Below, in pieces: positions 1 to 8,170 of a stretch of DNA of 64,000 nucleotides. The stretch comes from Planosporangium flavigriseum. GTDB taxonomy: Bacteria; Actinomycetota; Actinomycetes; Mycobacteriales; Micromonosporaceae. The notes beneath the pieces are model-generated. The model had not been told where the DNA came from. It did no database searches and saw only the letters and a program-made list of their open reading frames with translations. How positions within the stretch are numbered: the first letter of the stretch is position 1; each line of letters opens with the position of its first letter. A program made the position numbers and the translations under genes. The DNA lies in contig NZ_JAATVW010000010.1 in the NCBI RefSeq assembly GCF_011947225.1, positions 124,001 through 188,000 of the forward strand, written 5' to 3'.

Positions 1-448
1 CGAACTGGCTCACCTCGTCGGCCCAGAGCGTGCGCAGCACCTTCAGGTACTCCTCGGCCCGGGCGCCACGCCGTTCCATCTTTGCGCCGGTCGCGATGAA
101 CTCGGCTGGTGACCAACCGGCGCCGAGGCCGAGGTCGTGCCGGCCGCCGGAGAGCACGTCGAGGCTGGCGGCCTGCTTGGCGAGGTAGGCCGGCGACACG
201 AACGGGAAGTTCACCACCGCGACACCCAGCCGGATCCGGGTGGTGTGGGCGGCCGCGTACGCCAGCGACACCAGTGGATCGAGCACACTCTGGTACACCG
301 GAGCCAGTTCTTGGTCTGCGCCGACGAGCAGCCGCTGGAAAGTCCACAGTGAGTCGTAACCGAGCTGTTCAGCCTGAGCGGCGAAGCGTGCAATGTTGTC
401 CGGGGTGGCCCACGCGCCCGACACCGGCAGTCCGAATCCGATCCGCAT
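1..448 (-). CDS. LLM-class F420-dependent oxidoreductase, C-terminal part missing
   Basis: The gene starts at the ATG at 448 and runs leftward off the window, so only about 149 N-terminal residues are visible. It opens MRIGFGLPVSGAW and contains SGGRHDLGLGAGW, the typical glycine-rich strand of the bacterial luciferase-like (LLM) fold, here of the F420-using actinobacterial type. Such enzymes transfer hydride between F420 and various substrates; the substrate cannot be told from this fragment. It resembles the intact LLM protein at 32821-33708 in its first 150 residues. No operon partner is visible to the right, where the next gene is divergent. Confidence 0.85.
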   Translation of the reverse strand, partial: MRIGFGLPVSGAWATPDNIARFAAQAEQLGYDSLWTFQRLLVGADQELAPVYQSVLDPLVSLAYAAAHTTRIRLGVAVVNFPFVSPAYLAKQAASLDVLSGGRHDLGLGAGWSPAEFIATGAKMERRGARAEEYLKVLRTLWADEVSQF

Positions 449-544
449 GCGGTCTACCGTAGGGGATGCAAGCGCCGGGGGCGCCCTGCCCTCGGCGGCG
501 GCCGGTGCTGCCCGGTGATCGGTTTGGCTGCTGTCGTGGCGGGC

Positions 545-1408
545 ATGACCCCGCGCATGGGCAGATTCGTGGCCAGGCTGGAGCGGCTGACCGCCCTCGA
601 TGGAATCGCCGAGCGGGCGCGCAAGCTGGTACGCGGCGCGATCCGTTCCCGGCGGGTAGCCGACCTGCTGCACGGTGTCTGGCTGGGCCACCCGCTGCAT
701 CCTGCCCTGGTCCAGGTTCCGTTGGGGGCGTGGACGAGCGCGGCCGTCCTCGACGTGCTGCCAGGACAACGCGCCGCCGCGACGACGCTCGTCGCCATCG
801 GTACGGCCAGTGCCGTGCCGGCCGCGCTGGCGGGCGTGAACGACTGGGCGGCGCTGTCGCGCGAGCAGCGTCGGGTCGGCCTCGTGCACGCGGCGGCGAA
901 CACGATGGCGTTGACGCTGTACGGCGTCTCGCTCAGTGCGCGCATGCGCGGCCGACATACGATCGGCCGGCGACTGGCGTACCTCGGGCTCGCGGTGGCC
1001 AGCACCGGCGCCTACCTCGGCGGTCACCTGTCCTACGCGCTCGGCGCGCAGGTGAATCAGTCCGTGCCGGGTCTGTGGCTGCTGCGCGGTACGTGGCAAC
1101 GCGTCGGGAACGTCGACGAGTTCAACGAGGGCGAGCCGGCCGTGCGCAAGCTCGGGGAGACGCCCGTGCTGGTGTATCTGGAGGCCGGCCGGTTCACCGT
1201 CATGCTGGAGCGCTGCGCCCACCACAACGGCCCGCTCGGTGACGGCAAGGTCGTTGAGATCGACGGCTGGCCCTGCGTGGTCTGCCCATGGCACGGGAGC
1301 ACGTACCGGCTGGCCGACGGCGTGGTCGTACACGGTCCGGCCGCGACCGACCAGATTACGCTCCGCACCCGGATCGTGGACGGTCGCCTCGAAGCCGCTC
1401 CCGTCTGA
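545..1408 (+). CDS. DUF2231 membrane domain fused to a Rieske [2Fe-2S] domain
   Basis: The N-terminal half has the DUF2231 signature (GHPLHPALVQVPLGAW) and about four hydrophobic segments, so it is probably a membrane anchor. The C-terminal half is a Rieske domain with both ligand pairs intact: C-x-H in CAHHNGPLGDG and C-x2-H in CPWHGSTY, near residues 224-250. This predicts a [2Fe-2S] cluster with two Cys and two His ligands. The ATG at 545 is preferred; in-frame GTG 515 would add ten residues, and ATG 557 is also possible. Partners and substrate are unknown. An electron-transfer role at the membrane is inferred from the domains alone. Confidence 0.88.
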   Translation: MTPRMGRFVARLERLTALDGIAERARKLVRGAIRSRRVADLLHGVWLGHPLHPALVQVPLGAWTSAAVLDVLPGQRAAATTLVAIGTASAVPAALAGVNDWAALSREQRRVGLVHAAANTMALTLYGVSLSARMRGRHTIGRRLAYLGLAVASTGAYLGGHLSYALGAQVNQSVPGLWLLRGTWQRVGNVDEFNEGEPAVRKLGETPVLVYLEAGRFTVMLERCAHHNGPLGDGKVVEIDGWPCVVCPWHGSTYRLADGVVVHGPAATDQITLRTRIVDGRLEAAPV

Positions 1409-1638
1409 CCGCGCGTCGGTGTGATTTCTCGCGGAGTCCACTGTGGCGTGACGGCGGTACGATTCGCGCCCATCGCCGCTGTCGCCCACAATGGGTCCGC
1501 GACCCACGCCACCGTTCCGAACCCTGTTCGTCCTGACCATCGCCGTCTCCGCCTGTCCTGTGTGGATAGGGGGCCTGGGTCGGCGGTCCGAATGAATCCA
1601 CGCAGCGCGAAGCTGTGCCCTGGGAGAGGGGGCAGGAG

Positions 1639-1797
1639 ATGGCCAAGAAAGCCGTCACCTGGGCTGTCATCGCGTTTCTCGTATTTTTCGTCGCCTTCCA
1701 CCCCGACACCGCTGCCCGCGTGACCCGTTCCCTGGGCACCATGGTCGTCAACGTCGGAAAGGGCTTCGGCGACTTCTTCACGAGGGTGGCTGGCTGA
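1639..1797 (+). CDS. Small single-pass membrane protein (52 aa)
   Basis: The ATG at 1639 lies right behind a GGGGGCAGGAG ribosome-binding site. An upstream in-frame ATG at 1615 would add eight residues but has no such site. The protein begins MAKKAVTWAVIAFLVFFVAF, a lysine-rich start followed by one strongly hydrophobic segment, then a short amphipathic tail with VNVGKGFGDFF. It looks like one of the small conserved membrane proteins of actinomycetes, but I do not recognise a function. It is followed by a hairpin at 1817-1838. Confidence 0.7.
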   Translation: MAKKAVTWAVIAFLVFFVAFHPDTAARVTRSLGTMVVNVGKGFGDFFTRVAG

Positions 1798-1816
1798 GGC
1801 CGGGCACTCCCGTGCG

Positions 1817-1838
1817 GTCAGCCGAATGTCGGGCTGAC
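1817..1838 (+). terminator. Hairpin downstream of the small membrane gene
   Basis: GTCAGCC at 1817-1823 pairs with GGCTGAC at 1832-1838 across an 8-nt loop, 20 bp after the stop codon. There is no T-run, as is common in high-GC actinobacteria, so the terminator role is an inference. Confidence 0.4.
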
Positions 1839-1931
1839 GACTGCCGCGGCGGCCATGAGGGCGGCGGTCAGCCAGCCGACTGCGGTCGCGAGACGCCTGT
1901 TGACGTGGTCGGGTGAACGGGTCGCCGGCAG
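1818..1931 (-). pseudogene. Possible remnant of an Nramp-type transporter C-terminus
   Basis: An open stretch of about 37 codons on the minus strand ends in TGA and encodes HVNRRLATAVGWLTAALM near its middle. This recalls the last transmembrane helix of Nramp/MntH metal transporters (VNR..TTAV.W..A). It has no start codon, and an in-frame TAA lies just upstream, so it cannot be a full gene. Chance resemblance is possible; the stretch is short and GC-rich. Confidence 0.2.
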
Positions 1932-1935
1932 TTAG

Positions 1936-1951
1936 TTGTAGCATGCTAAAA
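1936..1951. promoter_or_regulatory. Candidate MarR-type operator before the MFS-marR operon
   Basis: The 16-bp near-palindrome TTGTAGCATGCTAAAA has seven of eight complementary pairs and sits in a conspicuously AT-rich patch of this GC-rich window, 33 bp before the exporter start. MarR proteins typically bind such 16-20 bp palindromes in the promoter of their own exporter operon, and a MarR gene is the second gene here. Confidence 0.5.
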
Positions 1952-1983
1952 GTTGTATTAGTGCAAGTAACTTGGGGTACCAC

Positions 1984-3429
1984 GTGCCTGAGCTCGACCG
2001 CCGCAGGCGGATGCTCGTCCTGGCCACCTGCTGCATGAGCCTACTCATCGTCAGCCTCGACAACACGATCGTGAACGTTGCGCTCCCGTCCATCCGGCGG
2101 GACCTGCACGCGCCGATGTCCGGCCTGCAGTGGACCATCGACGCGTACACGCTCGTCCTGGCCAGTCTGCTGATCCTGGCCGGCTCGACCGCCGACCGGG
2201 TCGGTCGGCGACGTACGTTCCAGACCGGGCTGGTCATCTTCACGATCGGTTCCCTGCTGTGCAGCCTCGCGCCCAGCCTCGGCTGGCTCGTCACCGCTCG
2301 GATGGTGCAGGCGGTCGGCGGCTCGATGCTCAACCCCGTGGCGATGTCCATCATCACCAACACGTTCACCGAGCCGAAGGAGCGCGCCCGGGCCATCGGC
2401 GTCTGGGGATCGGTCGTGGGTATCAGCATGGCGCTCGGGCCGGTCGTCGGAGGGGTGCTGGTCGCGGCGCTGGATTGGCGGTCGATCTTCTGGATCAACA
2501 TCCCGGTCGGGCTGTTGGCGCTGGTGCTGACCGCGCGATTCGTGCCCGAGTCCCGGGCCGGGCATCCCCGCCGCGTCGACCCGGTAGGCCAGGTGCTCGT
2601 TCTCACCGTTCTCGCGTCGTTGACGTACGCCATCATCGAAGGCCCGAACGCCGGCTGGTCCTCGGCGGAGATAATCGGATTCTTCGCCCTCGCCGCCGCG
2701 GCGCTTGTCGTACTGCTCCGCTACGAGGCGCGCCGCGATGAGCCACTGCTGGACCTGCGCTTCTTCCGGAGCGCGCCGTTCTCCGGGGCGACCCTGATCG
2801 CGGTCAGCGGGTTCGGCGCAATGAGCGGTTTCCTCTTCCTCAACACGCTGTACCTGCAGGAGGTGCGGGGGCTGTCGGCGCTGCACGCCGGGCTGTACAC
2901 GGTACCGATGGCGGCGATGACGGTGGTGTTCGCCCCGCTCGCGGGGCGGCTCGTCGGCAGCCGGGGGCCGCGCCTGCCGCTGCTGCTCGCCGGCGCGGCG
3001 ATAGTCGTCAGCATCCTGCCGTTCACCTGGTTGACCGCCGACACACCCGTGAGCTGGCTGATCGCGAGCTACATCGTTTTCGGCTTCGGGTTCGGGATGC
3101 TCAACGTCCCGATCACCAACACCGCCGTCTCCGGCATGCCCCGGTCCCAGGCCGGCGTCGCGGCGGCGATCGCCTCGACCAGCCGGCAGGTCGGCCAGTC
3201 CCTCGGGGTGGCGGTCGTCGGGTCGGCGGTGACGGCCGGCTTCCGCGGCGACATGGCGACGCGGTTCGCGCAGGCGAGCCACCTCGGGTGGTGGATCGTC
3301 GTGGGCTGCGGCGTGGCCGTGTTCGCCCTCGGTGCGATCACCACGAACCGCTGGGCGCGGCGAACCGCTGAGGACGCCGCGGCCCGTATCACCCCCGCCC
3401 GGTCCGCGACCCCGGCCGGTACGCGGTGA
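1984..3429 (+). CDS. MFS drug exporter, DHA2 (14-helix) family
   Basis: About 481 residues, the usual length for EmrB/QacA-type proton-driven exporters. The start of the fold carries LDNTIVNVALPSI, the helix-1 motif of this family. The loop-2 motif A is present as ADRVGRRRTF and the helix-5 antiporter motif C as GISMALGPVVGG. Around fourteen hydrophobic segments can be followed. The start is taken at GTG 1984; the in-frame TTG 1972 is less likely. The stop overlaps the next gene's start (GTGA), so exporter and MarR regulator are translationally coupled. The substrate is unknown; lipophilic drugs or cations are usual for the family. Confidence 0.92.
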   Translation: MPELDRRRRMLVLATCCMSLLIVSLDNTIVNVALPSIRRDLHAPMSGLQWTIDAYTLVLASLLILAGSTADRVGRRRTFQTGLVIFTIGSLLCSLAPSLGWLVTARMVQAVGGSMLNPVAMSIITNTFTEPKERARAIGVWGSVVGISMALGPVVGGVLVAALDWRSIFWINIPVGLLALVLTARFVPESRAGHPRRVDPVGQVLVLTVLASLTYAIIEGPNAGWSSAEIIGFFALAAAALVVLLRYEARRDEPLLDLRFFRSAPFSGATLIAVSGFGAMSGFLFLNTLYLQEVRGLSALHAGLYTVPMAAMTVVFAPLAGRLVGSRGPRLPLLLAGAAIVVSILPFTWLTADTPVSWLIASYIVFGFGFGMLNVPITNTAVSGMPRSQAGVAAAIASTSRQVGQSLGVAVVGSAVTAGFRGDMATRFAQASHLGWWIVVGCGVAVFALGAITTNRWARRTAEDAAARITPARSATPAGTR

Positions 3430-3872
3430 TCGAGCGCGCTGAGACCGTGCGCGCCGAGACCGTGCGCGCCGAGACCGCGGACCGGGCCTGGCAGGGGATG
3501 AGGGCCCTGGTGCTCGAGCGACACGACCGGCGCCGGGAGGTGTGCGGGGCCCTCGACATGAGCTTCATCCGGGTCAAGGCGCTGCGGTCGTTGGCCGGCG
3601 GTCCCATGACGATGCGGCAGCTGGCCGAGCGGCTCGCGACCGACCCGCCGTACACGACCCTCGTCGTGGACGACCTGCAGAAGCGCGACCTGGTCCGGCG
3701 AAGTACGCATCCGACCGACCGGCGACAGCGGATCGTGACCTTGACGCCGGCCGGGGCCCGGGCCGCCGAGACGGCCGACCGCATCCTCGGCCGCCCACCG
3801 ACGGCTCTCCTCGAGCTCGGCGACCGGGAACTGGCGGCGCTCGACCGGATAGTGGCGAAACTCCTCGGGTAG
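3426..3872 (+). CDS. MarR-family transcriptional regulator
   Basis: 148 residues with a winged helix-turn-helix: MTMRQLAERLATDPPYTTLV as the recognition region, then a wing with STHPTDRRQRIVTLT, the R-D/P-x-D-R-R signature of MarR wings. It overlaps the exporter stop by four bases and probably represses the operon, released by an exported compound; the palindrome at 1936-1951 is the likely site. The first 15 residues are unusual: a low-complexity ETVRAETVRAETA encoded by a tandem 15-bp DNA repeat. A later start (e.g. the ATG in QGMRAL) would remove this repeat. Confidence 0.88.
   Translation: MIERAETVRAETVRAETADRAWQGMRALVLERHDRRREVCGALDMSFIRVKALRSLAGGPMTMRQLAERLATDPPYTTLVVDDLQKRDLVRRSTHPTDRRQRIVTLTPAGARAAETADRILGRPPTALLELGDRELAALDRIVAKLLG
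3441..3478 (+). repeat. Tandem 15-bp repeat in the marR 5' end
   Basis: GAGACCGTGCGCGCC occurs at 3441-3455 and 3456-3470, followed by a partial third copy. It keeps frame and encodes repeated ETVRA, so expansion changes the N-terminus by five-residue steps. Confidence 0.85.
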
Positions 3873-3932
3873 GGGCCGCGGAGTGACGATCTGATCATTT
3901 GAGAGATCACCCCGGGTTCTGCTCGTGTCTTG

Positions 3933-4096
3933 CGTTTTTCTGGGTAGTCGGTTCGCCTGGTACCAGCCGGCTCACTTCGGTCACGCGGACGCGTCGGGAG
4001 CGGTCGGCCGGGTTGGGTGATGTGAAGGCGCCGCCGGCCAATGCGGCTTGCGGATCTGGGTTCGTAGGTCATCGGGCCTGACAAGGGAGAACGGAA
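3933..4096 (+). promoter_or_regulatory. Long leader of the first cold-shock gene with motifs shared with the second
   Basis: The sequence from 3933 to 3958 (cgttttt, gggtag, ggttcgcct) is nearly repeated upstream of the second cold-shock gene at 30800-30823, at a similar distance from the start codon (164 versus 152 nt). A second shared block, CCTGACAAGG, covers the ribosome-binding region (4077-4086; 30934-30943). Sequence between the blocks is mostly unrelated. Long, structured 5' UTRs that sense temperature are known for csp mRNAs in other bacteria; that role here is inferred. Confidence 0.55.
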
Positions 4097-4300
4097 ATGC
4101 CACAGGGCACGGTGAAGTGGTTCAACGCCGACAAAGGCTTCGGGTTTATCAGCCAGGACGGGGGCGGCCCCGACGTGTTCGTTCACTTCTCCGCCATCCA
4201 GTCCGGCGGTTACCGCTCGCTCGAGGAGGGCCAGCGGGTCGAGTACGAGGTCACCCAGGGTCAAAAGGGACCGCAGGCGGAGCAGGTGCGCCCTATCTGA
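4097..4300 (+). CDS. cspA: Cold-shock domain protein (67 aa)
   Basis: A complete CspA-type OB fold: RNP-1 is KGFGFIS and RNP-2 is VFVHFSAI, the aromatic residues that stack on single-stranded RNA and DNA. It acts as an RNA chaperone or antiterminator in the cytoplasm. The start ATG follows AAGGGAGAA. It is 67 residues long, the standard size in actinobacteria, and differs from the second copy at 30952 at only a small number of positions. The leader suggests post-transcriptional control. Confidence 0.97.
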   Translation: MPQGTVKWFNADKGFGFISQDGGGPDVFVHFSAIQSGGYRSLEEGQRVEYEVTQGQKGPQAEQVRPI

Positions 4301-4328
4301 TCGCCACCATGAACTGAGCGCCAACATC

Positions 4329-6056
4329 GTGGTGCGAACACTGTCCCCGGCGGAGGGTCCCGACTGGGTCGGGCCCTCGCTGCCGCTGTCGCCGTTGTCG
4401 CGGGTACGCCTCGACCAACTGCTGCAGGAACTGCTCGACCGCGTCGGCGAGGTGACAGCGAGCCGGGAGCGGCTGCGCGCCCTGCTCGATGCGGTCATCA
4501 GTATCGGCACGGATCTCGACCTGCGCTGCACTCTCGAACGCCTCGTGGCCGCGGCCTGCCGCCTGACCGACGCCGAGTACGGCGCCCTCGGTGTGATCGG
4601 TCCCGACCGTAGCCTGGTGGAGTTCGTCACCCACGGCGCCAGGCGGGAAGACCACTGGCTCATCGGGGCGCTGCCGCGCGCGCCGGGCGTGCTCGGCCCG
4701 CTGGTCGAGGAGCCCCGGCCGGTCCGCTTGCCCGACATCGCCGCGTACCCGGGAGTCGACGGCCTGCCGCCGCAGCACCCGCCGATGCGGGGCTTCCTGA
4801 GCGTGCCGGTACGCGTTCGCGAGCAGGTGTTCGGCAACCTGTACCTGGCTGAGAAGCGCCGGGGCAGCCAGTTCACCGACGACGACGAAGAGTTGATGAC
4901 CGCGCTGTCCGTCGCGGCCGGCATCGCAATCGAGAATGCCCGGCTGTACGCGCAGATGCGCCGCCGGCAGCGGTGGCTGGAGGCGGCGGCGGAGATCACT
5001 GCCGTGCTGCTCGGCGAGGTCAACCGCACCGCCGCGCTGCGGCTGGTCGCCTCCCGAGCCCGCGAGGTGGCCGAGGCCGACATCGCGCTGGTGACGGTCT
5101 ACGACGAGGCCTATGACGCGCTGACCGTGGAGGTCGCCGCCGGGGTCGTGCCGCCCGGGCTGGTGGGTGCACGCGTGCGTTGTTCGCACAGCGACTTCGG
5201 CCCGGTGCTGGCCGACCGGCACATCGTGGTGGTGGACGACCTCGGAAATGCCGGTGAATGGCCGGTGCCGCTGGAGACCGCGACGGCGCTGCTGGTGCCG
5301 CTCGCCGCTGGTGGGGAGGCCCTGGGAGCGCTTGTGGTGGCGTACCGGCGCGGCGTGGCGTTCGCGGAAAGCTCGGACATCCCGCTGGTCGAGACGTTCG
5401 CCGGGCAGGCGGCGCTCGCCCTGGAGCGTTCCCGCGCCCAGGAGGAGCGGGAGATGCTGGCCGTCCTCAGCGACCGCGAACGAATCGCCCGTGACCTGCA
5501 CGATGTGGTGATCCAGCGGCTGTTCGCGGCCGGGATGCAGTTGCAGGGCACGGCCCGCTACGAGGTCCGGTCGGAGGTCAGCGCCCGTATCGACGCGGTC
5601 GTCAACGACCTAGACACGACGATCCGCGACATTCGCGAAGCGATCTTCGAACTGCGTACGAGCGACAAGGGCGATCTGCGCGGTGAGATCCGCGGCTTGC
5701 TCACCGAGGCGCGCGGGCCACTCGGCTTCCGGCCGCATCTGACGCTCGGCGGGCCGCTCGACAGCGCCGTACCCGAGTTCATCGGCCCGGTCGTGCTCGC
5801 GGTGCTGCGCGAGGCGCTCTCCAACGTCGCCCGCCACGCCCGGGCCGGCCTCGTCGAAGTGAGCGTCCGGCTGGACGGCGGTCGGCTGGTCGTGATGGTT
5901 GCTGACGACGGAGTCGGCATCGGTGCCGCGGACGATCACCGGGGGACCGGGGGCCTGGACAACATGCGCAGCCGCGCCGAGGAGTTGGGTGGCGCGTTCA
6001 CGATCGGGCCCGCCCGGCCGCGGGGAACGGTCCTCACCTGGAGCGCGCCGGTCTAG
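4329..6056 (+). CDS. devS: DevS/DosS-like sensor histidine kinase (GAF-GAF-HisKA_3-HATPase)
   Basis: 575 residues, almost the same length as mycobacterial DevS. GAF-A spans about 57-206 and GAF-B about 225-366. The H-box DLHDVVIQRLF has the phospho-acceptor His at 391. The ATPase domain has the N-box (ALSNVARHA), ADDGVGIG and GTGGLDNM. GAF-A contains QHPPMRGF; the His of this HPPM motif corresponds, as I recall, to the proximal haem ligand (His149) of DevS, so haem-based O2/NO/CO or redox sensing is plausible. There is no signal peptide, so it is cytosolic. It starts at a GTG 28 bp after the cold-shock gene. The regulator gene is convergent and overlaps its stop. Confidence 0.9.
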   Translation: MVRTLSPAEGPDWVGPSLPLSPLSRVRLDQLLQELLDRVGEVTASRERLRALLDAVISIGTDLDLRCTLERLVAAACRLTDAEYGALGVIGPDRSLVEFVTHGARREDHWLIGALPRAPGVLGPLVEEPRPVRLPDIAAYPGVDGLPPQHPPMRGFLSVPVRVREQVFGNLYLAEKRRGSQFTDDDEELMTALSVAAGIAIENARLYAQMRRRQRWLEAAAEITAVLLGEVNRTAALRLVASRAREVAEADIALVTVYDEAYDALTVEVAAGVVPPGLVGARVRCSHSDFGPVLADRHIVVVDDLGNAGEWPVPLETATALLVPLAAGGEALGALVVAYRRGVAFAESSDIPLVETFAGQAALALERSRAQEEREMLAVLSDRERIARDLHDVVIQRLFAAGMQLQGTARYEVRSEVSARIDAVVNDLDTTIRDIREAIFELRTSDKGDLRGEIRGLLTEARGPLGFRPHLTLGGPLDSAVPEFIGPVVLAVLREALSNVARHARAGLVEVSVRLDGGRLVVMVADDGVGIGAADDHRGTGGLDNMRSRAEELGGAFTIGPARPRGTVLTWSAPV

Positions 6057-6688
6057 CCCCGGTTCAGCAGTTTCGCCGCCAGTACGGCGGCTTGGGTGCG
6101 CCGTTCCATGCCGAGCTTGGCAAGCACGCTCGACACGTAGTTCTTGATGGTCTTCTCCGACAGGAACATCCGCTGGGCGATCTCCCGGTTGGTCAGCCCT
6201 TCGGCGACCAGGGCGAGGATGCGCCGCTCCTGTTCGGTGAGGTCCCGGAGCGCGTCGGGCTGTTGCGGGCCGCGGCGGATGCGATCGAGTACGCGGGCGG
6301 TGACGGCCGGGTCGAGCAGGGACTGGCCGGCGGCGACCCGGCGGACGGCGTCGACGAGATCCGTGCCTTTGATCTGCTTGAGGACGTAGCCGGCGGCACC
6401 GGCCATGATCGAGGCGAACAGCGCCTCGTCGTCCTCGTACGAGGTGAGGATCAGCGCCTGGATCGTCGGGTCGACCGATCGGATCTGGCGGCACACGTCG
6501 ATGCCGCTGCCGTCGGGCAGCCGGGTGTCGAGGACGGCGACGTGCGGGCGTAGCGCCGGGATCTGGTGCCCGGCGTCCACGGCGGACCCGGACTCGCCGA
6601 CGACCTCGATGTCGCCCTCGCCTTCGAGCAGGTCACGCAGGCCGCGCCGGACAACCTCGTGGTCGTCGAGCAGATACACCCGGATCAT
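6053..6688 (-). CDS. devR: DevR/NarL-family response regulator
   Basis: 211 residues from the ATG at 6688; the longer open frame has no support. The receiver domain begins MIRVYLLDDHEVVRRG, with acidic residues D8-D9, phospho-acceptor D54 (AVLDTRLPDG), T82 and K104. These are the same residue numbers as in M. tuberculosis DevR. The C-terminal LuxR-type HTH follows (LTEQERRILALVAEG, then EKTIKNYVSSVLAKLGM). It should bind DNA as a dimer when phosphorylated, most likely by the kinase at 4329-6056. The two genes converge and share the four bases CTAG, each strand reading its own TAG stop there. Confidence 0.93.
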   Translation of the reverse strand: MIRVYLLDDHEVVRRGLRDLLEGEGDIEVVGESGSAVDAGHQIPALRPHVAVLDTRLPDGSGIDVCRQIRSVDPTIQALILTSYEDDEALFASIMAGAAGYVLKQIKGTDLVDAVRRVAAGQSLLDPAVTARVLDRIRRGPQQPDALRDLTEQERRILALVAEGLTNREIAQRMFLSEKTIKNYVSSVLAKLGMERRTQAAVLAAKLLNRG

Positions 6689-6842
6689 CCGGCGTCTGTA
6701 CCCCGTCCAGTGCCGGGTACGGCCGGCCGAAGGCCTGAAAAACCGACAACGCCGTGGCCAACCGGGAGGCCCGCGGCCGACGTGATCCTCGGTTAATCGG
6801 GTAGTCGGCATGTTTCGAGGTGGTGCCTGGCCAAGGAGTGAG

Positions 6843-7547
6843 GTGGCGGCTGTGGAACCGCCGAGGGTACGAGACGTCATGACCAACCCGGTGGTGGCGG
6901 TGCGGGAACGCGCGAACTACAAGGAGATCGTGGACGCGCTGGACGAGTTCGGCGTGAGCGCCGTCCCGGTCCTCGACTCCGACGACCGCGTCGTGGGCGT
7001 GGTGTCCGTGGCCGACCTGTTGCCGAAGGTCGAGTTCCCCGACGAGGGCCCGGGGCCTCGCCTGTTCGAGCGGCTGCGCCGGCGGACGGCCCGCGCCAAG
7101 GCGGCGGGCGAGACCGCCGGGGAGCTGATGAGCAGTCCCGCGATCACGACCAGGGCCGATACAACGATTGTCGAGGCGGCGAGGTTGATGGAGGCCGAGC
7201 GGGTCAAGCGCCTGCCGGTGGTCGGCGAGGAGGGCCGACTCGCCGGCATCGTCACCCGCCGCGATCTGTTGCGGGTGTACCTGCGGCCCGACGCGGACAT
7301 CCGGGCGGACGTGCGGGGAGAGGTGCTCGACAAGGCGCTGGGGGTCGGGCCGTCCGAGGTCACCGTGGAGGTCGACAGCGGCGTGGTGAGACTGGCGGGC
7401 AAGGTCGAACGGCGCAGTACGGCGCAGGACGCCGTCCGGCTGGCCCGTACCGTGCCCGGGGTCGTGCACGTGGTGGACGAGTTGACCTACCGGCATGACG
7501 ACCAGGTGGATATCGGCAGCGGGCGCGTGTTTGAAACGAGGCTCTGA
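6843..7547 (+). CDS. CBS-pair and BON domain protein
   Basis: Two CBS domains come first (RVRDVMTNPVVAV, then LMSSPAITTRADTTIVEAARLM). These sense adenine nucleotides or similar ligands. A BON domain occupies the last about 75 residues (VTVEVDSGVVRLAGKVERRS). The start is taken at GTG 6843, four bases after AAGGAGTGAG; GTG 6852 and ATG 6810 are alternatives. This CBS-BON architecture is common in actinobacterial stress regulons. It lies 17 bp before the cyclic-nucleotide-domain gene and probably forms an operon with it. It is divergent from the DevR-like gene, so both could share control in 6689-6842. Confidence 0.88.
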   Translation: MAAVEPPRVRDVMTNPVVAVRERANYKEIVDALDEFGVSAVPVLDSDDRVVGVVSVADLLPKVEFPDEGPGPRLFERLRRRTARAKAAGETAGELMSSPAITTRADTTIVEAARLMEAERVKRLPVVGEEGRLAGIVTRRDLLRVYLRPDADIRADVRGEVLDKALGVGPSEVTVEVDSGVVRLAGKVERRSTAQDAVRLARTVPGVVHVVDELTYRHDDQVDIGSGRVFETRL

Positions 7548-7564
7548 CGGCAGAACAGTGCGTC

Positions 7565-8170
7565 GTGGACTTTCGTTTCAGACCAATGATGGCGACCGCT
7601 TACGACCTACTGGCTGCCCAACCTTTCCTGGCCGGGCTGTCGGAGCAGCACCTGCGACAGTTGTCGTACATGGCGAGCCGGACCGTGCTCCCCGCCGGCA
7701 GCCGGGTGTTCTCCGAAGGTAGCCGGGCCGATCGGTTCTGGCTCATCAACCGTGGCCGGGTCGACCTCGACACGTACGTTCCCGGACGGGGCAGGGTCGT
7801 CGTGGAGTCCCTAGGCGCCGGCTCGGTACTCGGCTGGTCCTGGATGTTTCCGCCGTACCGGTGGCACTTCGGTGCGGTGGCGGTGGAGACGACGTTCGCG
7901 GTGGCGCTGGACGCGTTCGGAGTGCGCCGGCTCACCGACGCCGACCACGAGCTCGGCTACCAACTGACGAGGCGCTTCATGCAGGTGGTGGTGGAGCGGC
8001 TGCAGGCTACGCGGATGCGGCTGCTCGACCTGCCCTGCCCACCGGTGGGACCCAGCTCACCGATGGATCACGGCGACCGGGCAGAACGCGTGGTGGATCG
8101 CGGCGTGGCTGACCGAGCCGAGCAGGAGCGCCGCGAGGCCGCCCCGGCCGCTCGAGCCCACGACGAGTAG
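7565..8170 (+). CDS. Cyclic nucleotide-binding domain protein without HTH
   Basis: Residues about 12-140 form one cNMP-binding beta-roll (PFLAGLSEQHLRQLSYMAS, VLPAGSRVFSEGSRADRFW, INRGRV). No DNA-binding HTH follows, so this is a ligand-sensing module and not a Crp regulator. The canonical phosphate-binding cassette with Arg and Glu is not evident, so the ligand is uncertain. The last about 38 residues (after PCPPVGPSS) are encoded over the 3' end of the convergent usp gene. This 114-bp overlap gives a low-complexity, probably unstructured tail and may reflect loss of the original stop codon. Confidence 0.8.
   Translation: MDFRFRPMMATAYDLLAAQPFLAGLSEQHLRQLSYMASRTVLPAGSRVFSEGSRADRFWLINRGRVDLDTYVPGRGRVVVESLGAGSVLGWSWMFPPYRWHFGAVAVETTFAVALDAFGVRRLTDADHELGYQLTRRFMQVVVERLQATRMRLLDLPCPPVGPSSPMDHGDRAERVVDRGVADRAEQERREAAPAARAHDE

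Noticed and set aside
1421-1723. 100-residue open frame after the Rieske gene
   Set aside because: Low-complexity product in another frame over the small membrane gene, which has the better start and a convincing membrane helix.
3899-4081. 60-residue open frame in the cold-shock leader
   Set aside because: No ribosome-binding site or similarity, and it covers the leader blocks shared with the second csp gene.
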